From: Litomosoides sigmodontis
Taxonomy: Eukaryota; Nematoda; Chromadorea; Rhabditida; Onchocercidae
Length of the DNA stretch: 64,000 nt
Reading direction: 5' to 3'
NCBI GenBank assembly: GCA_963070105.1
Contig: OY718807.1
Location: forward strand, 8,657,983 to 8,721,982
Shown here: in pieces, positions 1-11,299 of the stretch
Position numbering within the stretch: the first letter of the stretch is position 1
Layout: each line of letters begins with the position of its first letter
Translations under genes and position numbers: made by a program
The notes under the pieces: generated by a model
Told to the model about the DNA's origin: nothing
Seen by the model: only the letters and a program-made list of their open reading frames with translations
Database searches by the model: none

Positions 1-200
1 TAATTATTATCAAAACAATGTTTGAAGCTGTTGGGGTTAGGTTATTTGTTAATTAATTTAAATTTTTAACAATTATTTTAGTGAATACTTTTGTTTCATT
101 TTTTTGCCTTTGCAACTGAGTTAATTTATGCACTCATTGCAATTCAATTTTGCTACTTCTATTTTTAAAATTGTTGAAAATTACTGCAATCGCCTTGCAG

Positions 201-1025
201 CGTCTATTCATCGCACTGTACGGACACGGCTTTTGTGGCTATCTACGAAATAAAATGTTTCGAAAGATCCTACGACATGGTGCAGCTTATTTCGATGAGG
301 AAGCTAACACACCGGGAAGACTGGTTCATAAATTAATGTCTGATACTGCGACACTCAATCGAGTAATTTAAATTCACACATTCCCTATCACTTACCTAGA
401 TCACCTGGGTGAACCAAATTTGGCGCATTTATACAATTCAAAGAACTTGCTCCTGCATGATTTCATACGTCAAATTTGTTACATTTAAACAAAGCAAGCA
501 CTAATGTACGATCTTATACGTCAACTTTGATGTATTTAAAATGATTTAAATTATTTATGCAAATCAAAAAAACACTCATTAATAGCTAATCCATTGGATA
601 AAATTTAAAAATTCAAATCACTCCAGACATTTCAAACGTTTATTTGATAGTGTTAGCACGAAGTGTAACGTGTATTTTCAAATCCTAAATACTACAAGTA
701 TGCATGAATATGCTTACTTTTAATTCTAGACTCTTGGCGACAAATTGGATCTACTTCTTCCAGCTGTAATATGCTCAACAGCATCAGTTACAATTGCGCT
801 GCTAATAAATTGGAAATTAGCACTTATTTGTGGCTTTCAATTTCCAGCATTCTTTATCTTCCGTCTTGTAGAGTTACGTGAAACAAGTAAGCGACAGCGA
901 CAAATGGCTGAGCAGGAGAAGAAAGCTGCTAATGTTTGGCTTAATTTTCAAACTATTTTTTTTTAAACTAGTTAAATTATTCATTAATTACTTGTTATGC
1001 TTAATAATTGTTAGTTGCACTCGAG

Positions 1026-1071
<46 letters not shown>

Positions 1072-3929
1072 TAATTAGTTCACTTGTCCTAAATTCAAAT
1101 CATTGCTTTTTCAGCTAGCAACTGAGGTCCTATCCAATATGAGTACAATCAAAGCTTACACATTGCAGGAGCATTTCAATAATATTTTCTACGAAACATT
1201 AAAACCACTGCAAAAGTAAAGTGATAAAATTAAATTTTTTTTTTCTACTACAATTGTGAATGCGATTCGGTGCATTTAAATGACTATAGCCTTGTAATTT
1301 TACCTAAACTTACCTCTACCTTAGCAGTAAGTGTTGTAGAACGATGAAACGACAGTGCTGCATTAGCTCATTCGTATTTGCTTGTCAATTCTCATTTATG
1401 TACATTCTCATTGCAATAACACTTCATTTCGGTAAAGTTATGATGCTAAGCAATGAAATTACACCATTTGATTATTTAAGGTAGGTTTGACCTATTTTGT
1501 CTTCTTTTTCAAATTTTATATAAAATTTCAACTTTTTGACGATTTAACAAAAATGATTCTGTTGCTACGCATACATTCATCACGTAAAAATCACTAAAGC
1601 ACATTGCTATAATTGTATTCAAAATTTGTTAATTTTGAAAAATTTTAATCTTTTTGTTTTTTTTTTCGAAATTTTAACAAATTTTGAATACAATTGCGAA
1701 TACAATACTTTAGTGATTTTTACGTGACGAATGTATACGACGATGTTTACCGGTGTTTTTTACGTTTTTTTTTTTTGAAAAAAAAATTAATTTAATTTAG
1801 AGTTGTGCTACTAACGCAATTTGGTGCTAACTTCATCAGTCAATTGATAGCATCAGTGAATGATATATCGAAAGCACGTGTAGCATCGGGAAATATTCTC
1901 CATGTTATCAGGGAAACTGCTGTTGACATGAATAATTTGAGTGATGAAGGATTGCGACCGGTTAGTGTGCAAATGCTAATTTTTAGAAATTCAAAATTTT
2001 TTTAAACAATTTTTTTTTCAGCTAAAATAAATTGATTTTGTGCGCAAAAAGAGTTCAAGAGTTCAAGTGATCGCAAAAGTTAGCTTATTGCAAAATCAAT
2101 CAATAAGACGTTTTCAAACACATATCCTGTGTACCTGGATGTGTGTAGCTAAATGTGCGTGGGTGTGCGTGACGTGGATGTACACGGTGATACGCATGAA
2201 TGCTGCCGTTTGTATTATTATCTGAATTTCCTACATTCAATTTTTTTTTTAAAAAAAAAAAAAGACTATTCTAGAAAACGACCGCTCGCTTGATGCTAAA
2301 GAATGTGGAATTTCGCTATCCATCTCGACCATTCTATCCAGTATTGCGTAATCTAACCTTAAAAGTACAACTTGTCAAATTGATATTCCATCGTTACATC
2401 CTACGGCTGACAGTTCGTAGCATTTATTGAGCTAATTCAGGTTCGACCAGGTGATTCGATAGCTATCGTTGGTCCATCAGGTTCTGGGAAAAGTTCCATT
2501 CTAGCGTTGTTTCAACGTATGTACAGTACTACAAAAGGAGAAGTGGTACATTTTAACCGCATTACTTCAGTCAAAAGTAATTCAATTTTAAATATTATTA
2601 ATTTAAAAGTTTGCAGCTCATTGACAATTGCAATGTGAAACAAATCAATCCGGCATATCTGAGACGTGTTGTTGTTTCGGTTGGACAGGAGCCAACGCTC
2701 TTTTCGTTTACAATTCGTGAAAATATCGGTAAATGTTAGCAGCAGTCGGCTAGAATTAAACCATTAAATAGCGTGTTGCAAGCTTGTGCTAAATTAATGA
2801 TAACTAATATTTTAATTGAAAGCACAAAAATTTTAATTTTAATTTCCAATAGTGCATTTTTGGAAAGTTCCCTTCCTGAGCAATTGATATGACTTCAAAG
2901 AAGTGATGAATAGTCAACTGGCCACAAATTTTATTTCTCAAACGCTCTGCAAGTGTACCGCACTTATAGGGTATGGTTTGCCGGAAGATGAAGCAACTGA
3001 AGAAAAGATTATTGAAGCAGCGAAAATTGCAAACATACATGACTTCATCTTATCGCTACCACAGGTATGTGCTAAAGAAATTTCGATAATGAAATTCAAA
3101 TATTTACCAGTTAATAATTATCATTTATCCATTTGATATAAGTCAATGAGTAACTTAAAATTAGTAACTTTAGGGTTATGATACTGAAGTTGGTGAGTTT
3201 GGTGCTCAACTTTCCGGTGGTCAGAGGCAAAGGATTGCGATTGCTCGAGCTATAATACGAGAACCACGAGTTTTGCTACTTGACGAAGCTACCGCTGCAT
3301 TGGACACGGCAAGTGAAAAGGTTAGCACGAAGCAGCTCTCCTTTTATGTTTCCGCCAGCCTTTTTTGACTATAGCAAAGCTGCCTTTGTGTATTTTGAAA
3401 AAGATTGCTAATGCTTTCTAAATTAAAATTATTACTATTATTATTCTTTAATTTATAGGCTGTTCAAAGTGCTCTCGAATCAGTTAGCAAAAATTGTACT
3501 TGCATTTACGGTAAGTTGTTATATGATTTAATTAGGTTGCAAATTAATTTTGAAATTGCAAAAAAAGAATTGTGCTAACAACAACGAGAGAATGATACGA
3601 TAATGATAATGATATGATATGATGGAGTGGTAAATGTTATCAATTGAACTAAGATGTGAGATGTTTTCAGTTGCCCATCGACTATCATCGATAAGATCAG
3701 TGAACAAAATTTATGTATTAGTTGATGGTGAAATTGCTGAACAAGGTTGTTTCTCTTGCTTGCTTGAAATTAATATGGGGAAAATTCTTGTTTAATATCA
3801 TTGGATAGTTCTTTTTTATTAAAATTTCATTTCATTGAAACTTTTCTAGGAATAATTTTTATAGGTACACATCAGGAATTGATGGAGGAGAAAGGCTTAT
3901 ACTATGAGATGAATCAATCAGAAATTTGA
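201..3929 (+). CDS. P-glycoprotein-like ABC transporter, C-terminal part (5' end outside window)
   Basis: This is an ATP-driven membrane exporter of the ABCB/P-glycoprotein type; 507 residues lie in the window. Exons fitted by phase: 201-362, 730-933, 1115-1215, 1325-1480, 1801-1960, 2275-2364, 2441-2545, 2617-2728, 2970-3064, 3174-3320, 3459-3510, 3671-3745, 3865-3929. The first four or five exons encode membrane helices with the [15 protein letters not shown] segment typical of the second half of P-glycoproteins. The nucleotide-binding domain has Walker A GPSGSGKS (2471-2494), the signature LSGGQRQR (from 3210), Walker B LLLDEA (near 3273) and the switch histidine in VAHRLSS (3510/3671). 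All key ATPase motifs are intact. Earlier helices, and the other half if it is a full transporter, lie upstream of base 1. A half-transporter is less likely but cannot be excluded. The boundary of the first exon seen is uncertain. Confidence 0.88.
1029..1070 (+). repeat. (GT)n microsatellite
   Basis: A perfect GT dinucleotide run of about 42 bases in an intron of the ABC transporter gene. Confidence 0.97.
1568..1739. mobile_element. Near-palindromic inverted repeat, MITE-like, in an intron
   Basis: Two arms of roughly 70 bases are inverted copies of each other around a T-rich centre. The left arm begins CGCATACATTCATCACG and continues through a stretch ending ATCACTAAAG. The right arm, read backwards, gives CGTATACATTCGTCACG and the same continuation. 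A 21-base inner segment around TTGTATTCAAAATTTG matches exactly. No open reading frame lies inside. The whole unit sits in the ABC-transporter intron between 1480 and 1801. A foldback MITE or a transcribed hairpin both fit; family membership cannot be tested here. Confidence 0.7.
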
Positions 3930-5802
3930 TAAATTTAAAATTTTTTAAATAATTTTGTTTTTTCGTCTTTCTCCATGAAATTTGCTCATTAAAATGTGCT
4001 AATAGCTCTGGTCGAATCCACTCATCGCTCTGTATTCATACATTTCGCTAACAGTTTGGTCGTTTTTTTTCCGCGTTGTAAAATCGTTGAATATAATCAA
4101 TAAAGAACTGCGTTGATTTGATGGTAAAATAATTCCTTCTATTTTAGTTTTAATTAAATTTGAAGCATTGAATAAATTTAAACAAATTTATTTTTTTAAA
4201 AAGATATAAACATTAATCAAGTTATAGAATAATTGCAGATAACGATTGAGTTTTCTCATAATTTGTAAAATTTCTAAAGAAATTGATAATTAACAGATTC
4301 GATCGCATTAAAATTCTGTGACCTCATTGAAATGAATTAGATTAGGGAATTTTAAGGACAAGAGCTCCGAGCATTTATTAACATAGAATAACCGTTCAAA
4401 GTTCCTATGTTCTTTTCATTTTTTAACTTTTAAAGAAACCGGCAAAATTTCCACTTTTTTTAAAATTAACTTTAATTATTGATTGTTACTGTACTCCTCC
4501 TCCTACCTCCGTAAGATCGAACACTCGGAAAGTCACTGTATAAAGCTGTTCTTTGATTATAATTTTAACCATCCACTGTTATATTCCACCTGTCAATTTA
4601 ATACATTAATTACCTCATTTAATTTGAAATGCTATTGGAAATGAAAGAAATCAAATTGTTGTGGTGTGTGAAGAAATAAAAAAAAAGGAAAAATGAGTTA
4701 TCGATTAATTAATGCTTGCTGAAAGCGAGTAAATTTACAGAAGAGAAGTACACTACCGTACACGTACGTGCACTTAAAATGATACTGTGCTTCTTGTAAA
4801 CGTTCACAAGTAACTCATATTAATATAAATGCATGAAATAACATCTTATTTGATGAAATAAGTCAGTCAATGTTGCGGTAAATATTTTAGCAAAAGTTAT
4901 TAATGCCAAAGTTTGTGCTAATGAAAGCTAAATTAACTACACATGTTTCCTAGCTCTTAGCTAACCAATAATTGCAACGCATTCAGGTTTTCTCCCTCAA
5001 CAACTCCGGTAAATGATAGAAGAATAAGTGCAAAACAAAAAAGAAAATTAATGGCAATCGCTTCAAAAGCTAATTTATTCATTAAATAATCGGCAGCTTT
5101 TGAGAAAAAAAAATTAATTTACAAATTAACAAAAGATACTTTGTGCAAACTTTTCGCATAACTCTGATAGATTTGATAAGACTAAACATTTTCTGCACTC
5201 AGTTTTTTTTAAGATAAAGCTAGAGGTGTCACATGAGCTCATTGCACATGACAGATGGGGTATGAAGGTGGAAAAAAATTTTAGGGAATATAGCTGCAAT
5301 CAAGAGTTGCCGTAATTGGAAGAATCTAAAAAAAAGCTTGAAAGTGGGAGCAAACATTTATATATAGTAATGAAGCCCTCCATAATTATCTAATTAGCTA
5401 ATCAATTTTTTTGGAAACTGCTTCCCTTAGAAAGAAGCATTATCTTTACACTCACACAATAATTTCATTACAAAGTTGTGCTTTTTCGCTGTTGTAGACA
5501 GCAATACTCATGTACTATTTATTGGATTACGGTATGGCATGTGAAATTTGGGTTGATGTGCTGGTGTAGGTTGTGTGGTGGTGGGTGGCAATGTTGACCT
5601 GCTGTGATGGTTTGTGTGGTGTGGCGCATGTGGGTTACGTGCTACGTGATTGCTACGTGGCCTGTGCGCGTGAGGGCAGGTAAGTCCTACCTGTGTTTTC
5701 CGTTCTTGCTGTGGTGCTCTCTAGTTATAATTACTGTCGTCCAAGTGCGATCAGCTGTTCATATTAAGAACTCCAAACATGTAATTTTACGAAATATTTC
5801 AG
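3930..5802. other. Intergenic region between the ABC transporter and P0
   Basis: No supported gene. It holds the transporter 3' end (AATAAA at about 4099-4104), AT-rich DNA with many short A/T runs, and from about 5560 a GT-rich stretch that probably includes the P0 promoter. Confidence 0.6.
5634..5661 (+). promoter_or_regulatory. Cluster of three TACGTG motifs upstream of P0
   Basis: Three copies of TACGTG, two of them as GCTACGTG, occur within about 28 bases, roughly 200 bases upstream of the P0 start codon. TACGTG contains the RCGTG core bound by HIF-type bHLH-PAS factors and half of a CACGTG E-box. Regulatory use is inferred only from clustering and position. Confidence 0.3.
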
Positions 5803-5803
5803 G
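5795..5803 (+). other. Probable trans-splice acceptor of the P0 mRNA
   Basis: A strong ATATTTCAG acceptor ends at 5802 with no matching donor nearby, leaving a 52-base leader before the ATG at 5855. This is the usual arrangement for a spliced-leader acceptor in nematodes. Confidence 0.5.
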
Positions 5804-5854
5804 TCTTTAAAACGTTCGTGAAAAAGGCTTGGAGCGATCCTTGTTTCACAAAAG

Positions 5855-7273
5855 ATGGGCAGGGAAGACAAAGCTACATGGAAAGCAAATTACTTCGTAA
5901 AGATTGTAGAATTGCTGGAAGAATATCCAAAATGTTTCATTGTTGGGGTAGATAACGTTGGTTCAAAGCAAATGCAAGAAATTCGTCAAGCTATGAGAGG
6001 TGATGCTGTCATATATCCTTTACAGTGGTGGTACATTGTAACTAACACTAATTATTCGGATTTAGGTTATGCTGACATTTTAATGGGCAAGAACACCATG
6101 ATACGGAAGGCAATCCGTGGTCATCTGCAAACCAATCCAGATCTCGAAAAATTGCTACCACACATTGTTGGCAATGTCGGGTTTGTTTTCACCAATGGTG
6201 ATCTGAGCGAAGTTCGAGCGAAATTATTGGAAAACCGACGTGTAAGATTCATGGATGCTTTCTCATTAATTTAATGTACCAATGATTTTGCAGCAGTAAG
6301 AGCGAAGCGATTTTCTGATATTATACTGAGTTCGAAGTTCCATAAAATTCGTTGTAGAGATTATCTTGATGAATTCCGTGGTTCGTTTCAGGGTGCACCT
6401 GCCAAAGCTGGTGCTATTGCACCGTGTGACGTCAAGTTACCACCTCAGAATACTGGTATGGGACCAGAAAAAACATCTTTTTTCCAAGCTTTGCAAATTC
6501 CAACAAAGATTTCTCGTGGGACTATTGAGATTCTGAATGAAGTACATTTGATCAAGACTGGTGAAAAAGTGGGAGCGTCGGAGTCCGCACTGTTGAATAT
6601 GTTGAACATTATGCCCTTCTCTTACGGTCTTATTGTGCGGCAGGTATGAAACTATCGAACGTTTAATGAAAATTTGAAACTGAGAAGACGTTTAGTCGTT
6701 TCATTTTTGTTTCATTTCAAGCAGCAGCATTGTTAGTGGGTGGGTTACCTCTTTAATTAGAAAATTAAAAGTGACCTTTTGTAGGTTTATGAAAATGGAA
6801 CCGTTTTTGCACCAGAAGTTCTGGATATGACTTCGGAGGATATTCGTGAGAAGTTCTTGAGGGGAGTTCGAAATGTTGCAGCAGTGTCATTGGCCATTGG
6901 TCATCCAACTCTTGCATCAGCACCGCATTCTATCGTAAATGGTCTTAAAAATCTGTTGGCAATTGCTGTGGAAGCTAACATCGAGATGAAAGAAGCAGAA
7001 AAGGTTGAAATTTTCATATTTTTTAAGTACAATTTAGTAATAACACTTTCATTCATTGTAGTTTGCTACATTTTGCAATTACTTCATTATTATGGCTTTT
7101 AGATCAAGGAATTCCTGGCAGATCCATCCAAGTTTGCGGCACCAGCACCTGCAACGGTAGCTGCTGGTCAATCGGCACCATCTGGCAAGTCAGAAGAGCT
7201 AACAAAGAAAGAAGAACCGAAGAAGGAGGAATCATCAGAAGACGAAGATATGGGATTCGGACTTTTTGATTGA
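5855..7273 (+). CDS. rpla-0: 60S acidic ribosomal protein P0
   Basis: P0 anchors the ribosomal P-stalk: it binds the GTPase-associated centre of 28S rRNA and carries P1/P2 dimers that recruit elongation factors. Exons 5855-5999, 6066-6241, 6392-6643, 6785-7003 and 7103-7273 join in phase to 320 residues, close to the normal family length. The start [14 protein letters not shown] and the core [15 protein letters not shown] are family hallmarks. An alanine-rich and then acidic tail ends [10 protein letters not shown], the stalk peptide shared by P0, P1 and P2. The first intron (6000-6065) is 66 bases with no in-frame stop, so a naive translation reads through it; removing it restores [13 protein letters not shown] poly(A) signal lies at about 7300. 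TCTP follows 410 bases downstream on the same strand. Confidence 0.96.
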
Positions 7274-7683
7274 GAGCGCATTATTTTGTTGATTTTTTAA
7301 ATAAATATCGCTTTTATGTTGTTTGTTTTGCAAGACTGTTGATATCACTTGCTATTTCGGCAAAGTTTTTTTCAATAGGCGTGGTTTCTTTGCTTCTACA
7401 TGTTCGCGTAGCTGCGATTGTGGAGATTTGTTTTGGGGATGTCACGACAGGAATAGGAGGGAAGGTCGAATCAACGACCCGTTTGTGTATGAGTGCGTAG
7501 AGTATGCGTATGATTTATGTGATGAGAGGCGATGAGGTCACATAGTGTTTTGTTTCTGATATTTGGGTCACATGGGCGAACATTATGACTTCTTTCGATT
7601 CATCCTGCTGTTGATCTCTTCCAGTCCTTTCCTTTGTTTCAGGTAAAAATTTCCTAAATATCTCAGGAGAATCCGGAGTGAAT

Positions 7684-9102
7684 ATGCTGATCTTTAAGGA
7701 CGCATTCACAGGTAGTGACCTTTTCATTATTTATTCTGAGGGTTGTAGGAAGCTTACACCGGGTGTCGTAAATGCACGTTTTGTTGGTAGTTTTTGCTGC
7801 TGTTATATGTAGCCATATTCCTTGAGTCCAGTGGACGAGCTCGGGAGGGAACTTGCTGTGAGCCAGTTATTGGTGAGCAGCATACGCTCCATGGAGTTTC
7901 ACATGCCCATTGGACGAGTATAATGTGGCAGAACATGTTTTGATAACTCAGATTATGTCTTTTATGATATATCTCAGCTGTTATCTTACAACTTAAAATG
8001 GGATAAAAAAGTCGGTTATTTGATGTAATGCAACAGAGAGTTTAGTATTGTAACAGTCCTTCCATAACTTTTGTTTCATGGTATCACCATTAATAATCTT
8101 CCAAAATATAACTTATTGTTGTCAAATTGAGGAAGATTCAAAGATTTTGTGATATATGTTTTGACACAGAAACTCAACAGTGGCATGGAAAATTTTGTAC
8201 TACTTAACTTTATGAATGATTTTTTTCTTTAATCAATTTAATACTCAGACGACGAGCTTGCATCGGACTCGTTTCCAATGAAATTAGTGGATGGATTGAT
8301 CTGGGAGTTTAAGGGACGTCAAGTGGTGAGAAAAGAAGGAGAAATTGTGCTCGCGGGTGCAAATCCTTCAACAGAAGGTGAAGATGTCGATGAGGGTACC
8401 GATGAATGCGTTGAACGAGGCATCGACTTCGTGCTCAACCATCGGCTACAAGTAATAACTTTTGTGGCATAGCTATTGTTGCTACGTGAATGTGTTTGAG
8501 ATCTTCTAACGCTCAAAAATGTAGATTAATATATCACTTTTTAAGTTATCTTAGTATTTGAAGAATGAATTAGATTCCTCACCTTAAGCTATGAAATTTT
8601 TGCAGGAAATGAGCTGTTACGAAGATATGTCAACGTTTAAAGCGTACTGCAAATCATTTATGAAGAAAGTAGTTGAATTGATGCAAAAAAACGGCAAATC
8701 GGAAGAAGAAATCAATGAATTCAAGCGAAAGATTCAAGCTTGGGTTGTATCACTTCTGAACAAGGACCGATTTAGGCAGTTGCAATTTTTCATTGGTATG
8801 TTTCATTTCGAAATAAGTCTGATTGCTAGAAGCTTTTAATAGACAAACCTCATTTCAGATTAATTCGGAAGGCTCAAACATAGGTTGTGTCCCATAAATA
8901 ACTTGTTGAATTTCAAGTGATTACCTTGATGATTTCTCTAACATTGTTTTATATGCACGATTGAATGCAATTTCTAGGCGAGCGTATGGCCGAAGGCCAA
9001 GGTGAGGGACAAGTGGCTGTAGTCGAATATCGAGAAGAGGAAGATGGTGAAGTACCCTATCTAATGCTTGTAAGAGAAGCACTTGTTGAAGAAAAACAGT
9101 GA
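7684..9102 (+). CDS. tct-1: Translationally controlled tumour protein (TCTP / histamine-releasing factor)
   Basis: TCTP is a small, abundant cytosolic calcium- and microtubule-associated protein linked to growth and, when released by parasites, to histamine release. Four exons (7684-7711, 8249-8451, 8606-8795, 8978-9102) join in phase to 181 residues, the length I recall for filarial TCTP. The 28-base first exon encodes MLIFKDAFT. Next come DDELASDSFPMKLVDG, the flexible acidic loop around residues 50-60, and the helical hairpin with FKRKIQAWVVSLL. The C-terminus is LVREALVEEKQ. Two AG acceptors (7642 and 7666) lie between the P0 gene and the ATG and could receive a spliced leader. A poly(A) signal is at about 9185. 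The close match to remembered Brugia TCTP is the best clue to the host lineage. Confidence 0.96.
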
Positions 9103-9654
9103 AGTTTGATTATCATCAGCTTCCTTCTCTTCTTTTGCTTGTTGTTTCATGTTTACTCCCGTTCACTGTATGAAAAGTATGCTGAATAAAATATGTTGCC
9201 ATTGAATATTTATTTCAAATTGGTTCTGCAAACCACTTCGTTTCCCATGACTTCATACGAGAAATAATGCGTTCTGAATAACAACTGGTACATATCACAT
9301 GTTGATTCTTCTTGCTGGTGGAAGTGATTCTGATGTAACGGAGTTACCTGATGTTACGATGAAGAGTATGATTCTGCATAAAATTTCTGTTGTCTGAAAG
9401 TTTATGGTGCTTCCGTACCGAAAAGGATGGTAGTTGACTTGAAATTGATGATACAATGCTTAGGCCGATATTGACCGTGCAGTAGGAGTAGTACTTCTCC
9501 ATGTTGGATAAAAAATGTACAGATGGTGCGCTATCAGTGGTTATTGCATCGCGTGTGGGTGTTGATTTTGTTAAACGGAAGCGAACACTCATGAGGGCTA
9601 TATTTGAAATGGGTTAGTCTCCAGGTGTCGTTGCCTAATCATTGGTTACGATCC
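9103..9654 (+). other. Spacer between TCTP and the VHL-like gene
   Basis: Contains the TCTP 3' end and a TCTCCAG acceptor ending at about 9624, 30 bases before the next ATG, which may be a trans-splice site. I see no other gene. Confidence 0.5.
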
Positions 9655-11274
9655 ATGTCCGAGAGTGAATCACGAATTGACTCATTTATTTTGGAGGAAG
9701 TTTTCGCCCCTCATTGCAAGTCTATTAGGAACGTGGAAGAAGTGCACGTTCTGTTCATCAACAATTCTTATGATACTGTTGACCTGTTCTGGATTGATTT
9801 TCGAGTAAATATTTTGTGTATGTAATATTTTCGTGTTATTCGGAAATATCTTTAAATTCAAAGATATTTATGTTTGTGCCATGGATATTGTTGCCTACAA
9901 TTGAGCGAAATCGCTTATCATTAGATCTCACTTCCGAAGCTATAGATTAAAGATTTTGAAGTATCTCTTTTTGAATTACCATTCTCATACTATTAGTTCA
10001 AACTGTATCCTCTTTTAGGGCTGTTTAGTTCGTTACTTGAAGCTTGGCGCACGTGAAGCAGTGAAAGTAACAACTTTTGTCGGCAAGTCATCACTTTTTC
10101 GTGTATTTTTCTCGTGCTAGTTTTTTTTGGATTGCAAACAATTTTGTTGTGTTATTGTGTTACTGCGCTTTTACTTGTTTTCCTTTGCATTCTTCGAATT
10201 TTGTAAATGAAATTGAAATTTGAATGCATACTCTAATAAACTGAAACATCTCGCATTGTAGGGCACTGCTGGACAGCGCGATTTGTGCGTAACGGTGCAA
10301 CTGCACAGTTTTTACCTGATCGTAGTGAAGTTCTTGTCATCGCCGGGCCTTATCCCTACACCGCATTTGCTTTTATTATTCAGAAAGGTTTTTCTTGTAA
10401 TATTTCCAGCGACCCGTTAAGCAATCAAATTTCCTTGATTTTGACGTTTTTAAGCAATACTTCTTCAAACAAATCAAATTAGGCAGTGCAAATTAAAAAA
10501 CTTAGAAAAATGGATGTATGTGTTATCATCCAATTGAACTTTGTTAGTGAAATTTTGTTAGAAGAACATTTATTTTATGGGATAGAAATTTTTTGATGCT
10601 CTAAGGGTGCATGTATGAATTTTTGGTATAGAGCTCAGCTGTATCAGTTAGGAAAATTCTAGACTCTTTAATACTTCCAAAATCATCCATTCACTTTCTT
10701 GATTTGTATGAACTATACGAAAGCTGCAGATTTTTTTCGATGCTTGCATGACGAACACTTGATGTGAGCAGTTATTTTCTGTTCCTTTTAATATATTTTT
10801 GCAGTGCCTACTCTGTTGGAAGCCGCTGTTGAGTATATTGGTGAAATATTTCATAACGATCAGTGCGCGCTGCGCAAGCTTCCTGTTCCTGAGCTTGTAA
10901 AGGTCACTTTTTTTTGGATTTGTGTGAACTGGAAGATTTAGACAAACATAGAGTGCTGGCAAAATGCTTTATATGTTTCTTTTCGTATATACATAATATT
11001 TAAGTGTTTTAATTGAATCGGCAGATATTACTGCTTGTGTCGAAGACTTGATTTTATTAAATTATGGCAACGGTTCATAAATTAACGAATTCCTATTTTT
11101 TGTAACATTTGTATTTTTTTAATTGTTTCAACTACAATTATTTAGCTTGATATCTATTTTTACATCCGGAGGAAGCAAATATACCAGAGAGCACTGTATT
11201 TTTTGCCACTTCTATATCCAAACCAGAGAACTGATGGTAGATTGCTTGCACCACGCGTCAGTGACTCTGAATGA
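9655..11274 (+). CDS. vhl-1: von Hippel-Lindau-like protein
   Basis: VHL is the substrate-recognition subunit of an elongin-cullin ubiquitin ligase that binds prolyl-hydroxylated HIF. Five exons (9655-9804, 10019-10082, 10262-10387, 10805-10902, 11146-11274) give 188 residues; human VHL has 213. The beta domain shows VHVLFINNSYDTVDLFWIDF, the counterpart of the VHL segment leading into PVWLNF, followed by GAREAVKVTTFVGHCWTARF, matching the GRRIHSYRGHLWLF region. The alpha domain has a BC-box-like TLLEAAVEYI and then KLDIYFYIRRK, aligned with RRLDIVRSLY. The second intron appears to use a GC donor (10083); no GT site nearby keeps the frame open. The ATG at 9655 was chosen because it follows a lone acceptor. 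The C-terminal exon is the least certain part. Confidence 0.8.
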
Positions 11275-11299
11275 ACGGAAGTCAAAAAACAGATCCAAG

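Noticed and set aside
7754..7936. Minus-strand frame in the first TCTP intron
   Set aside because: Lies wholly inside an intron of a well-supported gene and has no motif.
8319..8516. Minus-strand frame over TCTP exon 2
   Set aside because: Shadow of a real exon; the plus frame matches TCTP.
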